From assembly GCF_030268965.1 (NCBI RefSeq), contig NZ_BSSE01000013.1:5642-69641 (forward strand): a stretch of 64,000 bases of DNA, in the 5' to 3' direction. The notes under the pieces are model-generated. The model ran no database searches. It was not told the DNA's origin and saw only the letters and a list, made by a program, of their open reading frames with translations. Positions 25,553 through 34,025 of the stretch are shown here, in pieces. Source of the DNA: Microtetraspora sp. NBRC 16547. GTDB lineage: Bacteria; Actinomycetota; Actinomycetes; Streptosporangiales; Streptosporangiaceae. Both the position numbers and the translations under genes were made by a program. Numbering within the stretch: the stretch's first letter is position 1; each line of letters begins with the position of its first letter.

Positions 25553-26809
25553 TCAGTCGGCGCCGAACGCCGCCCTGAGCTTGGCGAAGGCGGCGTCGGT
25601 CCCCAGCAGCGCCCGGTCGATCTCCTCGTCGGTGTGGGCGGTCGACAGGAACCAGTTGTGCCAAGGGTGGAGGTAGACGCCCTCCTGGAGGCAGGCGGCC
25701 GCCCATCGCATGCCCTTGTCCAGGGTGGCGTCGCCCTCGAAGGACAGCCACGGGATCTGCACCGGGCCGGTCTGGTTGACCACGAAGCCGTGGGAGGCGG
25801 CCTGGGCGGCGATGCCCTCGCGCAGGCGGGTGCCCGCACGCTCGATGAGGGCCGGGCCGTCTGTCTCGCGCAGGATCTCGATGGTGGCCTTGGCCGCCGC
25901 CATCGCGGTGGCCGAGAACCAGAAGGACCCGGTGGAGTACAGCGTCTGCGCCGGGCCGCGCAGCGCGTCGACGCCCGTGACGGCCGCGATCGGGAACCCG
26001 TTCGCCATCGCCTTGCTCCACGCGGTCAGGTCGGGCCGTACGCCGAAGGGCTCCCAGGAGCCGCGCAGGTCCAGCCGCCAGCCCGCGCGCACGTCGTCGA
26101 TGACCAGGGCGGCGCCGAGCCGGTCGGCGAGCGCGCGCAGGCCGCGGGCGAAGTCCGCGTCGGCGAGCTCCTGGTCCTCGAACGAGTCGTGCTTGAACGG
26201 CGTCACCAGGATGGCCGCGATGTCGCCCGCCTCGGCGGCGGCCTCGGCACTGGCCAGGTCGTTGTAGGTGAACTCGATGGTGTCGGCGCGCTGGTTCGGC
26301 GTCGTGCCCGACAGACCGGGCGTGCACCAGGGGTCCGCGCCGTGGTAGGCGCCATGCGCGACCAGCACCTTCGTCCGCCCGGTCGCGGCGCGGGCGACCA
26401 TGAGGGCCTGCGTGGTGGCGTCGGTGCCGTTCTTGGAGAACATCGCCCAGTCCGCGGACGGGATGAGATCCACCAGCAGCTCGGCCAGCTCTACCATGAC
26501 GGGGCCCGGCCCGTTCAGGCAGTCGCCGGACGCCTGCTGGGCCGCGGCGGCGGCCTCGACCCGGGGGTTGCGGTGCCCGACGATCACCGGTCCCCAGCTG
26601 CACATCAGATCGATGTACTCGCGGCCGTCGGCGTCCCACTGCCGGGCCCCCTCGCCGCGTACGAAGAACTGCGGGTAGACGTCGCCGTGCAGCGCGGCGT
26701 TGAGGTGGCCGTACATGCCGCCGGGGACGACCCTGGCGGCGCGCTCTCGCAGAGAGGCGTCCGAGGAACCGGTCACGGAGATCTCCTTCGTCCTGTCGGG
26801 AGTGGTCAC
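25553..26809 (-). CDS. Class III aminotransferase / aminomutase-like protein
   Basis: A 418-residue fold-type I PLP enzyme resembling glutamate-1-semialdehyde 2,1-aminomutase but not identical to the haem-pathway enzyme. Lys266 in AWSKAMANGFP is the PLP Schiff-base lysine and Asp239 in VIDDVRAG contacts the ring nitrogen; FSKNGTDA (124-131) is the phosphate-binding loop. The start is GTG 26809, overlapping the stop of the PfkB kinase gene by four bases (GTGA), so the two are translationally coupled. Substrate is unknown; the pairing with a sugar or small-molecule kinase under a TetR regulator suggests a small catabolic pathway. Confidence 0.88.
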   Translation of the reverse strand: MTTPDRTKEISVTGSSDASLRERAARVVPGGMYGHLNAALHGDVYPQFFVRGEGARQWDADGREYIDLMCSWGPVIVGHRNPRVEAAAAAQQASGDCLNGPGPVMVELAELLVDLIPSADWAMFSKNGTDATTQALMVARAATGRTKVLVAHGAYHGADPWCTPGLSGTTPNQRADTIEFTYNDLASAEAAAEAGDIAAILVTPFKHDSFEDQELADADFARGLRALADRLGAALVIDDVRAGWRLDLRGSWEPFGVRPDLTAWSKAMANGFPIAAVTGVDALRGPAQTLYSTGSFWFSATAMAAAKATIEILRETDGPALIERAGTRLREGIAAQAASHGFVVNQTGPVQIPWLSFEGDATLDKGMRWAAACLQEGVYLHPWHNWFLSTAHTDEEIDRALLGTDAAFAKLRAAFGAD

Positions 26810-27714
26810 AGGGTGGCCGGGTCGAGGCCGTCGAGGCCGGCGTCGCTGCCCAGCCCGCCCGCGACCCTGGCGGCGACGGCCGTGCCGAGCCGGGCGGCGC
26901 CGACGACGTCACGGCCGTCGAGCAGGCCGGCGATGAAGCCCGCGCAGTACGCGTCGCCGCAGCCCGTGGTGTCGACCACCGGTACGTCGAGCGCGGGGAT
27001 CCTGGTGTGGCCGCCGGAGGTGGCCACCAGACTGCCCTCGCCGCCGAGCGTGACCACCACGCTCGCCACGCCCTCGCCGAGCAGCGCGGCGGCGGCCTCC
27101 TCGACGCTGTCCGCGCCGGTCAGCATGAGGGCCTGCTCCTCGTTGGGCAGCACGTGGTCCACGTGCGGCAGGAAGGTCCTCGCCCCGGCGACGAGATCGG
27201 GCATGTTGGACAGCAGGTCCATGGTGACCACCGTGCCGCCGGCGCGGGCCTCGTCCAGCAGGGCGAAGAACGCGGGATCGTGCAGCCCCCAGGTGACGTC
27301 CATACCGCCGAGGTGGAGCGCGGACGCCCCGGTGATCCGCGCCTTGTCGAGGTCGGCCAGGGAGAGCCCGAGGTTCGCCCCGGGCACGTGGAACGAGGGG
27401 CGGCCGCCATCCGGCCGGATCGGCAGGATGGACGCGGCGGTCTGCTCGCCGGGCTTGCGGACGACTCCGGTGACGTCGACGCCGTGCCGCGCCATGATCA
27501 TGATCAGGAAGTCGCCGAGCTCATCATCGCCCACGGCCCCCGCGGACGCCACCGGAAGGCCGATCTTCGCCAGATCGACCGCGGTGCCCGCGGCGGCCCC
27601 CGCGGCCGTGATACGGATCTGTTCGAGCAGATGGGTGTCCTGGCCCTCCGGGATCGACTCCACCGGGCGGGCCAGCACGTCCACGATGTGGACGCCGAGG
27701 GTGACGACGGTCAT
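26806..27714 (-). CDS. PfkB family carbohydrate kinase
   Basis: A 302-residue ribokinase-like kinase. DTTGCGDAYCAGF (248-260) is the PfkB signature 2 with catalytic Asp254; GGMDVT and the N-terminal ITAAGAAAGTAVDLAKIG segment match the family. It phosphorylates a hydroxyl of a sugar or nucleoside; which one is not predictable. The start is ATG 27714; the open frame continues 20 residues upstream through the promoter. The -10 box lies seven bases before the ATG, so the message is probably leaderless. It is the first gene of an operon with the aminotransferase. Confidence 0.9.
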   Translation of the reverse strand: MTVVTLGVHIVDVLARPVESIPEGQDTHLLEQIRITAAGAAAGTAVDLAKIGLPVASAGAVGDDELGDFLIMIMARHGVDVTGVVRKPGEQTAASILPIRPDGGRPSFHVPGANLGLSLADLDKARITGASALHLGGMDVTWGLHDPAFFALLDEARAGGTVVTMDLLSNMPDLVAGARTFLPHVDHVLPNEEQALMLTGADSVEEAAAALLGEGVASVVVTLGGEGSLVATSGGHTRIPALDVPVVDTTGCGDAYCAGFIAGLLDGRDVVGAARLGTAVAARVAGGLGSDAGLDGLDPATL

Positions 27715-27772
27715 GCCCGGGATAATAGACGGACGTCCGACTAAAATGTCAACAGACGAAGGGGGATCCGTC
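27715..27772. promoter_or_regulatory. Divergent promoter with palindromic TetR operator
   Basis: On the minus strand a consensus -35 TTGACA (27747-27752) and -10 TATTAT (27722-27727), 19 bp apart, drive the PfkB operon. Between them lies TAGACGGACGTCCGACTA (27726-27743), whose core CGGACGTCCG is a perfect palindrome. On the plus strand TAAAAT (27742-27747) is a plausible -10 box for the tetR gene. One operator can therefore block both promoters. RBS GGGGGATCC precedes the tetR ATG. Confidence 0.75.
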
Positions 27773-28381
27773 ATGCCGAAGATCGTGGATCATGGCGAGC
27801 GGCGGGACGAGGTGATGGCGGCGGCCCGGCGGGTCATCCTGCGCGACGGCGTCGAGGGCGCGACCACCCGCGCGATCGCCAAGGAGGCGGGCTACTCCAA
27901 CGGCGTGCTCACGCACTATTTCGCCGACAAGGACGACATCCTGCTGTCGGCTCTGCGCGACTCGCACCGCCGCATCGCGAACCGGCTGAAGGACCGGCTC
28001 ACCGGGCTCACCGGGCTCGCCGCGCTGCGCGAGGTGCTGCTGGACAACCTGCCCCTCGACGAGGAGCGCGCCGCGGAGACCGGGCTCGAAGTGGGGTTCT
28101 GGGGCCGCGGCCTGAGCAGTCCCGCGCTCCTCGCCCTCCAGCGGGAGGACGCCGCCGAGCTGCGCTATCTCGTGCGCAGCCTGCTCCAGTCGGCCGCCGA
28201 GGCCGGGGAGATCGCCGTGCCAGGGGACCTCGGTGAGGACCTCGACGACGTGACGGAGCGGCTGCTGGCGCTGGTCGACGGGCTCAGCGCACACCGGCTC
28301 CTGTATCCCGACCGGATGACGCCGGAGCGCCTCGAACGCCTCATTCTGCGCGAGCTGGACCGGCTCGCCGCCTCGTTGTAG
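27773..28381 (+). CDS. TetR family regulator (BetI-like) of the PfkB operon
   Basis: A 202-residue repressor. The HTH (about 10-52) reads VMAAARRVILRDGVEGATTR then AIAKEAGYSNGVLTHYFADKDDI, close to BetI-type TetR proteins, and the C-terminal domain is of the TetR_C_6 style. It is divergent from the PfkB/aminotransferase operon with a 58-bp gap that holds a clear palindrome, so it probably represses that operon and itself until the pathway substrate or intermediate appears. The start is ATG 27773. Confidence 0.9.
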   Translation: MPKIVDHGERRDEVMAAARRVILRDGVEGATTRAIAKEAGYSNGVLTHYFADKDDILLSALRDSHRRIANRLKDRLTGLTGLAALREVLLDNLPLDEERAAETGLEVGFWGRGLSSPALLALQREDAAELRYLVRSLLQSAAEAGEIAVPGDLGEDLDDVTERLLALVDGLSAHRLLYPDRMTPERLERLILRELDRLAASL

Positions 28382-28401
28382 GGCCGTCCTACGGGGCTCC
28401 G

Positions 28402-28452
28402 GGAGCGCGGATGGCGGCGGCGGGCGGGCCGCCGCCGAGGGGCCCGCGCTCC
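28402..28452. terminator. Nested hairpin between convergent genes
   Basis: GGAGCGCGG (28402-28410) pairs with 28444-28452, and inside it GGCGGCGGC (28413-28421) pairs with 28428-28436. It lies between the tetR gene and the FHA gene. Three 11-bp repeats of the type TGATCGGGCCG follow at about 28470-28505. Confidence 0.75.
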
Positions 28453-28522
28453 GGGCCCCCGGCGAAGGTCAGGCGTGATCGGGCCGCGATCGGGCCGTGA
28501 TCGGGCCCGGGTCAGGCCGGGG

Positions 28523-30115
28523 TCAGGCCGTACGGTGCGGCTCGTAGCGCATCGTGCGGGAGACCCCGATCCGCACGGTCGTGCCCGGGGCGATGGCGAC
28601 GACCTCGTTCGGCGGGATGTCATAGAAGTTCGGGTCGCCGGGCGGCTGGATCTGCGTCCCGTTGACCGAGCCGAGGTCCACGAGCGTGACGTCCCACCCG
28701 TCCAGCGCGACCCGCAGGTGACGCCGCGACACCGAGCCGTCGGGGCTGGTCACCCGGGCCGGCCTGGCCTCTCCCGACTGCGCCTCCGGTGCCCGCTCGG
28801 GGTCACGCCCCAGCACGTAGTCGGCGTCGAGGGACAGGGTGACGCCGTCGTCGAGCAGCAGCACGCCGAGCGACGGCCGCGTCCCCTTGTACGGCACGAG
28901 CACGTGCGCGGCGATGGGAACGCCGCAGACCGCGCAGAACTGGGCGCGCGGGTCGTTGAAGTGGTCGTTGTTGCAGTCGACTCCGTAGACCATGGGCAGC
29001 GGCTCGGAGGACGGCGTCGAGTCGAGCTGGGTCGCCTCCCCCGGCTCCTCGTCGGAGGCGGGCGAGCTCGGGAACGGCTCGAACGGCCCGGCGTCGCGCG
29101 CGGGCGGCGCGTCGTCCTCCCAACCGCCCGCGAATTCCGGCTCCGGCTGCGGCCCGGTGACGTGGCCGAGCACCGGATCGGCGATCGGGCCTGGGATCGG
29201 GCCGGAGATCGGACCCGACGGCGGGCCGGAGACGGGGTCCGCGACCGGCCCGGACAGGGGCGGCGCGGGATACGGCAGCGACTCCGCCGGCGGCGCCGGA
29301 GGGGGAACCGAATCGGCCGGGGGCGCGGGGTACGGATGCGGTTCGTACGGCGAGGCGGGATAGTGCGGCGGCTCCGGTGACGGCCCGGGCAGCGGCGGCA
29401 GGTCGAACGGCCCCGAGTCGCGCTCCGGCTCCACCCGGGGGAAAGGCGGCGCGGGGACCTGGCCGGGCTCCTTGTGCGGCTCACCCGGCGGGAACGGCGG
29501 CTCCATGGGAACGAAAGGAGTGGGCGGCGGCACGACGGGCTCGCGCGCCGCGATCGGCTCCGCCGGCAGGACCGGCGGGCCCGGCATCGGATGCCTCTGG
29601 GGCGGCGGCGGGGGGAACACGATCCCGCCCGTCTCGGTGAAGTCCTGGACCACGCCCGCGCCGGCCACCACGCCGCCGTCGAGCCGCGCGTAGGGGCTGG
29701 AGGGGCCGGCGCCGGGCAGGCGCAGCTCGATCCTCGTCACGGGGCCCCTGACCAGGCGGTCGGTCCAGGTGAGCGCGTCACGCCCGGCGAGATGGACGTC
29801 CCCGTCAGGCCCGCCCCACACGGTGGCCTCCGCGGCGCCGCTGACCAGGACCGCGACGCCGCCCGCGGTCGGCCCGGCGACCGCGCACGCGACCGGCTCG
29901 CCCATCGCCCGGTCCATCGTCCCGGCCAGGACCTGGGCGACCCGGCGGGCCAGCGCCCGGCCGTCCCCGCCCGAGGCCGCGGTCTCCCGCAGCGCCGCGA
30001 GCAGGTCCTCGACCGGCTGGTCCACGGCTCCGCAGACCAGCAGCAGGCCGTTGAGATGGGCGACGACGCCCTCTCCCGGCAGCGGGCGGACCACTCCCAC
30101 GCCCTGTTCCGTCAC
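28523..30115 (-). CDS. FHA-domain protein with proline-rich linker and zinc ribbon
   Basis: A 530-residue cytoplasmic protein. Residues 1-170 form an unassigned globular domain resembling a stress-response or phosphatase-like fold. A long Pro/Glu/Gly-rich linker (about 170-385) follows. A Cys/His cluster (CNNDHFNDPRAQFCAVCG) makes a probable zinc ribbon, and an FHA domain closes the protein (about 430-530, with LGRDPE, SRRHL and LVDLGSVNGT), which binds phosphothreonine. The start is GTG 30115 with ribosome-binding site AAGGGAGAG, overlapping the stop of a small upstream ORF by four bases; an upstream in-frame GTG at 30142 lacks such a site. It likely works with Ser/Thr kinases. Confidence 0.85.
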   Translation of the reverse strand: MTEQGVGVVRPLPGEGVVAHLNGLLLVCGAVDQPVEDLLAALRETAASGGDGRALARRVAQVLAGTMDRAMGEPVACAVAGPTAGGVAVLVSGAAEATVWGGPDGDVHLAGRDALTWTDRLVRGPVTRIELRLPGAGPSSPYARLDGGVVAGAGVVQDFTETGGIVFPPPPPQRHPMPGPPVLPAEPIAAREPVVPPPTPFVPMEPPFPPGEPHKEPGQVPAPPFPRVEPERDSGPFDLPPLPGPSPEPPHYPASPYEPHPYPAPPADSVPPPAPPAESLPYPAPPLSGPVADPVSGPPSGPISGPIPGPIADPVLGHVTGPQPEPEFAGGWEDDAPPARDAGPFEPFPSSPASDEEPGEATQLDSTPSSEPLPMVYGVDCNNDHFNDPRAQFCAVCGVPIAAHVLVPYKGTRPSLGVLLLDDGVTLSLDADYVLGRDPERAPEAQSGEARPARVTSPDGSVSRRHLRVALDGWDVTLVDLGSVNGTQIQPPGDPNFYDIPPNEVVAIAPGTTVRIGVSRTMRYEPHRTA

Positions 30116-30399
30116 AGAACTCTCCCTTTCCGGAAACCCCACCAGATGAACGGCACCGGCATCGGCGCGCTCACCGGGACATCCGTCCGCGGCGGGCGGG
30201 CCCGGAACGTGACCGTAGGCGACACCAGGTCGATCACCCCAGAACGTAGCAAAAAGAATGCTATGCGGCCTTCTCGGGGCCGCGCGCCCCCGGAGAGCCC
30301 CGGCCGGGCCGCCGCCCGGTCCGCGCCCGTACGTGCCGCCGCGGCACCGGCCGCGGACGGCTCGTGGGTCGGTTCGCCGACACTCGGGGGGCTGGCCAC
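30112..30399 (-). CDS. Small ORF coupled to the FHA gene
   Basis: A 95-codon frame that starts at GTG 30399 with a good AGGAG ribosome-binding site six bases upstream and ends in TGA overlapping the FHA start (GTGA). The first half is Ala/Gly/Arg-rich and weakly protein-like; the second half (IDLVSPTVTFRARPPRTDVP... then PFIWWGFRKGR) looks like a real polypeptide. A shorter form from GTG 30237 (41 residues) has TACGTT five bases upstream and could be a leaderless start. I recognise no family. The translational coupling is the best evidence that it is a gene. Confidence 0.45.
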   Translation of the reverse strand: MASPPSVGEPTHEPSAAGAAAARTGADRAAARPGLSGGARPREGRIAFFLLRSGVIDLVSPTVTFRARPPRTDVPVSAPMPVPFIWWGFRKGRVL

Positions 30400-30487
30400 T
30401 GCACGCTCCTGATCAGTTCGATCAGAACACTAGTCCCAGGGGGCCCCGCTAGACGAGTGGGGAGGGCGCCATATCCGCATCACGTCC
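30400..30487. promoter_or_regulatory. Promoter region of the FHA operon
   Basis: CTGATC-AGTTC-GATCAG (30409-30425) is an inverted repeat just upstream of the small ORF, and CTAGTGT follows as a possible -10 box on the minus strand. The rest of the gap shows nothing I can name. Confidence 0.35.
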
Positions 30488-31618
30488 TCAGACTCCGGAG
30501 AACACGCGGTTCACGTCGGCGGTGACGAGCACGCCGTAGATCTCCCCGCCCCGCTCGACCAGGAGGTACTCCCCCGAGGGGGTGCCGCGCATGGCGTCGA
30601 GCAGCGGCTCGCCTTCGAGGTCGGCGCCGAGGACCAGGGACGGTTCCAGGGTGCGGGCGAGGGACCCGACGTTCACCCACGGCCTGCGGTGCTCGGGGGT
30701 GGCGCTCACCGCGGCATCGTTGACGATGGCGACCGGGCGGCTCTCGTGGTCCACCACGACCATCGCCCCGGCGCCCGCGTCCCTCGCCCGGCGCAACGCC
30801 TCCGACAGCGGCACCTCCGCGGTCACCGGCACCGCCCTGCGGGCGAGGGTCCGCGCGCGGAGCTGGGGAAGGCGGGCGCGGACCCGGGCCACCCGCAGCG
30901 ACTGGGTGGCGCCGGCCCAGATGAACGACGCCAGGATGACCGACCAGATCATCAGGGACACGTCGATGGCCTGCCCGGTCATCACCGACGTGAGGATCGG
31001 CCACGTGATCATGACCACCGCGAGCCCGCGGCCGACCCACGCGGCGGCGACGGTGCCGCTCCCGGAGTTCTTCGTGACCTTCCACACCCCGGCGCGCAGG
31101 ATGCGCCCGCCGTCGAGCGGCAGGCCGGGCACCAGGTTGAAGATCCCGACGATCAGGTTCGCCCAGGTGAGCTGGAAGATCAGCACGTTGACGAGCCCCT
31201 CGGCCGGCACGACGAACGTGTGCAGGACGTAGCCCACCGCGCCGAGGCCCAGCGAGAGGGCCGGGCCGGCCGCCGCGACGAAGAACTCGCGCCCGGGGGT
31301 GTCCGGCTCGCGCTCGATCTCCGAGACGCCGCCGAGCATGTAGAGCACGATCCGGCGTACGGGGTAGCCGTAGCGCTTGGCGACCACGCAGTGGGCCAGC
31401 TCGTGCGCGAGCACCGACAGGTAGAGGAGCACGGCGAAGACCAGGGCCACCACGTACGTGGCGGGCCGGCCGAATCCCGGGAGGTACCCCGCGAACACCG
31501 GTTCGGCGGTCCAGGTGATGAAGGCGGCCACGATGAGCCAGGTCGGCGAGACGTAGACCGGGATGCCGAACGGCCGGCCCATCCGCAGTCCGGGCGAGCC
31601 ATTCACAGGGGTACTCAT
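30488..31618 (-). CDS. Site-2 protease family (M50) metalloprotease with CBS domains
   Basis: A 376-residue intramembrane zinc protease. HELAH (72-76) is the HExxH motif, and NLVPGLPLDGGR (161-172) supplies the third zinc ligand Asp169, both within transmembrane helices. A pair of CBS domains occupies about 255-375 in the cytoplasm and probably senses nucleotides. This type (Rip3-like / SpoIVFB-like) cleaves membrane-bound substrates. The start is ATG 31618 with AAGGAGGG upstream. Its position beside the RecB-type nuclease and trmI/arc is conserved in actinobacteria as far as I recall. Confidence 0.93.
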   Translation of the reverse strand: MSTPVNGSPGLRMGRPFGIPVYVSPTWLIVAAFITWTAEPVFAGYLPGFGRPATYVVALVFAVLLYLSVLAHELAHCVVAKRYGYPVRRIVLYMLGGVSEIEREPDTPGREFFVAAAGPALSLGLGAVGYVLHTFVVPAEGLVNVLIFQLTWANLIVGIFNLVPGLPLDGGRILRAGVWKVTKNSGSGTVAAAWVGRGLAVVMITWPILTSVMTGQAIDVSLMIWSVILASFIWAGATQSLRVARVRARLPQLRARTLARRAVPVTAEVPLSEALRRARDAGAGAMVVVDHESRPVAIVNDAAVSATPEHRRPWVNVGSLARTLEPSLVLGADLEGEPLLDAMRGTPSGEYLLVERGGEIYGVLVTADVNRVFSGV

Positions 31619-31727
31619 GGGGTCGTCTTCCCTCCTTGGCCTTGATGGTACGCGCCGGGAGGTGAGTCCAGGCCACCCTGAAGGCGGGCGTACCGGCGCT
31701 GGGAGGGGTTCTGTCGGCTCGGTGGCC

Positions 31728-31733
31728 TACAGT
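31728..31733 (+). promoter_or_regulatory. -10 box TACAGT of the RecB-type nuclease gene
   Basis: TACAGT is followed by seven bases (GCGGGAC) and ATG 31741 with no ribosome-binding site. This indicates a leaderless message and favours ATG 31741 over GTG 31732. Confidence 0.5.
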
Positions 31734-31740
31734 GCGGGAC

Positions 31741-32604
31741 ATGGCCCTCACCGAAGAGCGCGCGATCATCGGCGCCCTTTCCCCTTCCCGTGCCGGCGAC
31801 TTCATGACATGTCCGCTGCTCTACAGGTTCAGGGTGATCGACCAGCTGCCCGAGCGGCCCTCCGCCGCGGCGGTCCGCGGCACGCTCGTGCACGCCGTCC
31901 TGGAGCGGCTGTACGACCTGCCCGCCGAGGCGCGCACGGTGGCCGCCGCGCAGGAGCTGCTCGAGCCGCAGTGGCGGCGGCTGCTCGAGGAGGAGCCGGA
32001 GTACGCCGGGCTGTTCGCCGACGACGACGAGCGGGACCGCTGGCTCACGCAGGCCAGAGGGATGGTCGACCGCTACTTCACGCTGGAGGACCCGCGCCGC
32101 CTGGAGCCCGCCGAGCGGGAGATGTACGTCGAAGCGGTGCTGGACAGCGGGCTGCTGCTGCGGGGCTACATCGACCGGCTCGACGTCGCGCCCACCGGCG
32201 AGGTCCGGGTCGTCGACTACAAGACGGGCAGCGCGCCCGGGCCCGAGTTCGAGGCCAAGGCGCTGTTCCAGATGAAGTTCTACGCCCTCGCGCTGTGGCG
32301 GCTGCACGGGAACGTGCCGCGGATGCTCCAGCTGATGTACCTCGGCAACGGCGAGATCATCCGGTATGTCCCCGACGAGGCCGACCTGCGGGCCACCGAG
32401 CGCAAGGTCCAGGCGCTCTGGGAGGCGATCGAGCGCTCGCTGCGGTCGCGGGAGTGGCGGGCCAGGCGCTCGCGGCTGTGCGACTGGTGCGACCACCAGG
32501 CGCTGTGCCCCGAGTTCGGCGGCACTCCCCCGCCCGTCCCCGATCGGGAGCCGGGGCTCGGCTCGCGCAGGAGCAGCCACCGGGCGGCCAGCGACGAGCT
32601 GTGA
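31741..32604 (+). CDS. RecB-family PD-(D/E)XK nuclease with Fe-S cysteines
   Basis: A 287-residue single-domain nuclease. His51, Asp145 (GYIDRLD) and Asp159/Lys161 (VVDYKTG) are the RecB-type catalytic residues. Cys24 together with Cys247, Cys250 and Cys256 (CDWCDHQALC) form the four-cysteine pattern of Cas4 and AddB nucleases, which bind a 4Fe-4S cluster. The start is taken at ATG 31741. It is a chromosomal, non-CRISPR homologue; no cas genes or arrays are visible. It likely processes DNA ends, but its pathway is unknown. Confidence 0.9.
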   Translation: MALTEERAIIGALSPSRAGDFMTCPLLYRFRVIDQLPERPSAAAVRGTLVHAVLERLYDLPAEARTVAAAQELLEPQWRRLLEEEPEYAGLFADDDERDRWLTQARGMVDRYFTLEDPRRLEPAEREMYVEAVLDSGLLLRGYIDRLDVAPTGEVRVVDYKTGSAPGPEFEAKALFQMKFYALALWRLHGNVPRMLQLMYLGNGEIIRYVPDEADLRATERKVQALWEAIERSLRSREWRARRSRLCDWCDHQALCPEFGGTPPPVPDREPGLGSRRSSHRAASDEL

Positions 32605-32620
32605 CGGACGCGGTCCCGGT

Positions 32621-32709
32621 TGACGGTGGCCGGGAAATCGTGACGGTGGCCGGAGGTCGTGACGGTGGCCGGGATGTTGTGAGGGATGGCCGGAGGTCGT
32701 GACGGTGGC
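32621..32709. repeat. Minisatellite of about 20 bp, 4.5 copies
   Basis: Units start at 32621, 32641, 32660, 32680 and 32700 with consensus TGACGGTGGCCGGGAGGTCG and lengths of 19-20 bp. It lies between the nuclease stop and the histidine kinase gene. Unit length is not a multiple of three and it is not in a conserved coding frame. Its role is unknown. Confidence 0.8.
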
Positions 32710-32791
32710 ACGACGGCCTCCGTTCCGGCTCATCCGTTCGGACGAGCTCCATATCCGCCCCCGGCAGGGCCGGACTCCCAGGTTGGCTCCG

Positions 32792-32797
32792 TAGATT
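32792..32797 (+). promoter_or_regulatory. -10 box TAGATT of the histidine kinase gene
   Basis: TAGATT is followed by seven bases (TGGATCC) and GTG 32805. No ribosome-binding site is present, so the start is probably leaderless. Confidence 0.5.
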
Positions 32798-32804
32798 TGG
32801 ATCC

Positions 32805-34025
32805 GTGCGCGCCACCACCGCCGATCCGAGATCCCGGATCCGATCCCACGAGCTGATCACCGACTCGGCTCTCGCGGTGGCCCTGACCGTGGCGTCGCTC
32901 CTCTTCATCCTTCTCGTGGACGCCGAGACCGCGGCGCGCTGGCAGGGCGTGACCTCCGTGGAGATGCGCGCCCCCGACGCGCTCAGTCTCGCCCTGGCCG
33001 CGCTGTGCGCGCTGCCGGTGGCGTTGCGCCGCCGCTGCCCGCTGGTCGTGCTCGCGGTCACCACGCTGCCCGATCTGGCACTCCACGCGCTGGACTACAG
33101 TCCCGGCCTGAGCGGCGTCGCCGCGCTCGTCCTCCTCTACTCCGTGGCCGCGCATCGCGGCCACGCGCTCAGCCTGCTCGCCCTGGCCGTCACCGGCCTC
33201 GGGTACGCCGTGGGCGCCCTGCTGAGCGCCCAGCCGCTCTCGTGGACGGATCACGTCATCGCCGTCGTGCTCTCCATGCTCTGCTGGACGGGCGGCCGCG
33301 GCGTACGGCTGCGCCGCGCCTATCTGGCCGAGCTGGTGGACCGGACCGACCGGCTGGAGCGCGCGCGGGAGGCCGACACCCGGGCCGCCAGGGCCGAGGA
33401 GCGGTCCCGCATCGCCCGTGAGCTGCACGACGTCGTGGCGCACCACGTCAGTGTCATGACCGTGCAGGCGGCCGCCGCGCGCAAGATGCTGGCCGTCAAG
33501 CCGGACGTGGCGCGGGACGCGCTGACCGCCATCGAGGAGATGGGCCGTACGGCGATGGCCGAGATGCGCAACATCGTGGGAGTGCTGCGCACCGACGGCC
33601 CGGCGGAGCTCGGGCCGCAGCCCGGCGTGCAGGACGTGCCCGTCCTGGTCGACCAGATGCGTGAGGCCGGCCTGCGCACCCAGCTGAGCGTCGAGGACGG
33701 CGACGGTGCGGAGCGGGCGCTCCCGCCGGGCGTGGACCTCGCCGCCTACCGCCTCATCCAGGAGGCGCTCACCAACAGCCTCAGGCACGCCGGTCCGGCC
33801 GCCCGGGCGTGGGTCACCGTACGCCGGGAGGGCGGCGAGCTGCTGGTCCACGTGGAGGACGACGGGCGCGGCCCGGCGGCGGAAACGCGGCAGCCGAACC
33901 GCACCGGGCACGGTCTCGTGGGCATCAAGGAGCGTGTCGCCCTTTATGGTGGAGTCCTGCGGATCGGTCCCCGCGACGGGGGCGGGTTCGAGGTCAGCGC
34001 CCGTTTCCCCCTCAAGGACAGATGA
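32805..34025 (+). CDS. Sensor histidine kinase, NarL/DesK type
   Basis: A 406-residue membrane kinase. The N-terminal half (about 20-165) has five or six transmembrane helices and little extracytoplasmic loop. A short coiled coil leads to the HisKA_3 phosphoacceptor helix with RELHDVVAHH and His208. The C-terminal HATPase domain (about 300-400) ends with GHGLVGIKERV and GGGFEVSARFPL. The signal is not predictable; it is likely membrane-borne as in DesK. The stop overlaps the response-regulator start, so they form an obligate pair. Confidence 0.93.
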   Translation: MRATTADPRSRIRSHELITDSALAVALTVASLLFILLVDAETAARWQGVTSVEMRAPDALSLALAALCALPVALRRRCPLVVLAVTTLPDLALHALDYSPGLSGVAALVLLYSVAAHRGHALSLLALAVTGLGYAVGALLSAQPLSWTDHVIAVVLSMLCWTGGRGVRLRRAYLAELVDRTDRLERAREADTRAARAEERSRIARELHDVVAHHVSVMTVQAAAARKMLAVKPDVARDALTAIEEMGRTAMAEMRNIVGVLRTDGPAELGPQPGVQDVPVLVDQMREAGLRTQLSVEDGDGAERALPPGVDLAAYRLIQEALTNSLRHAGPAARAWVTVRREGGELLVHVEDDGRGPAAETRQPNRTGHGLVGIKERVALYGGVLRIGPRDGGGFEVSARFPLKDR

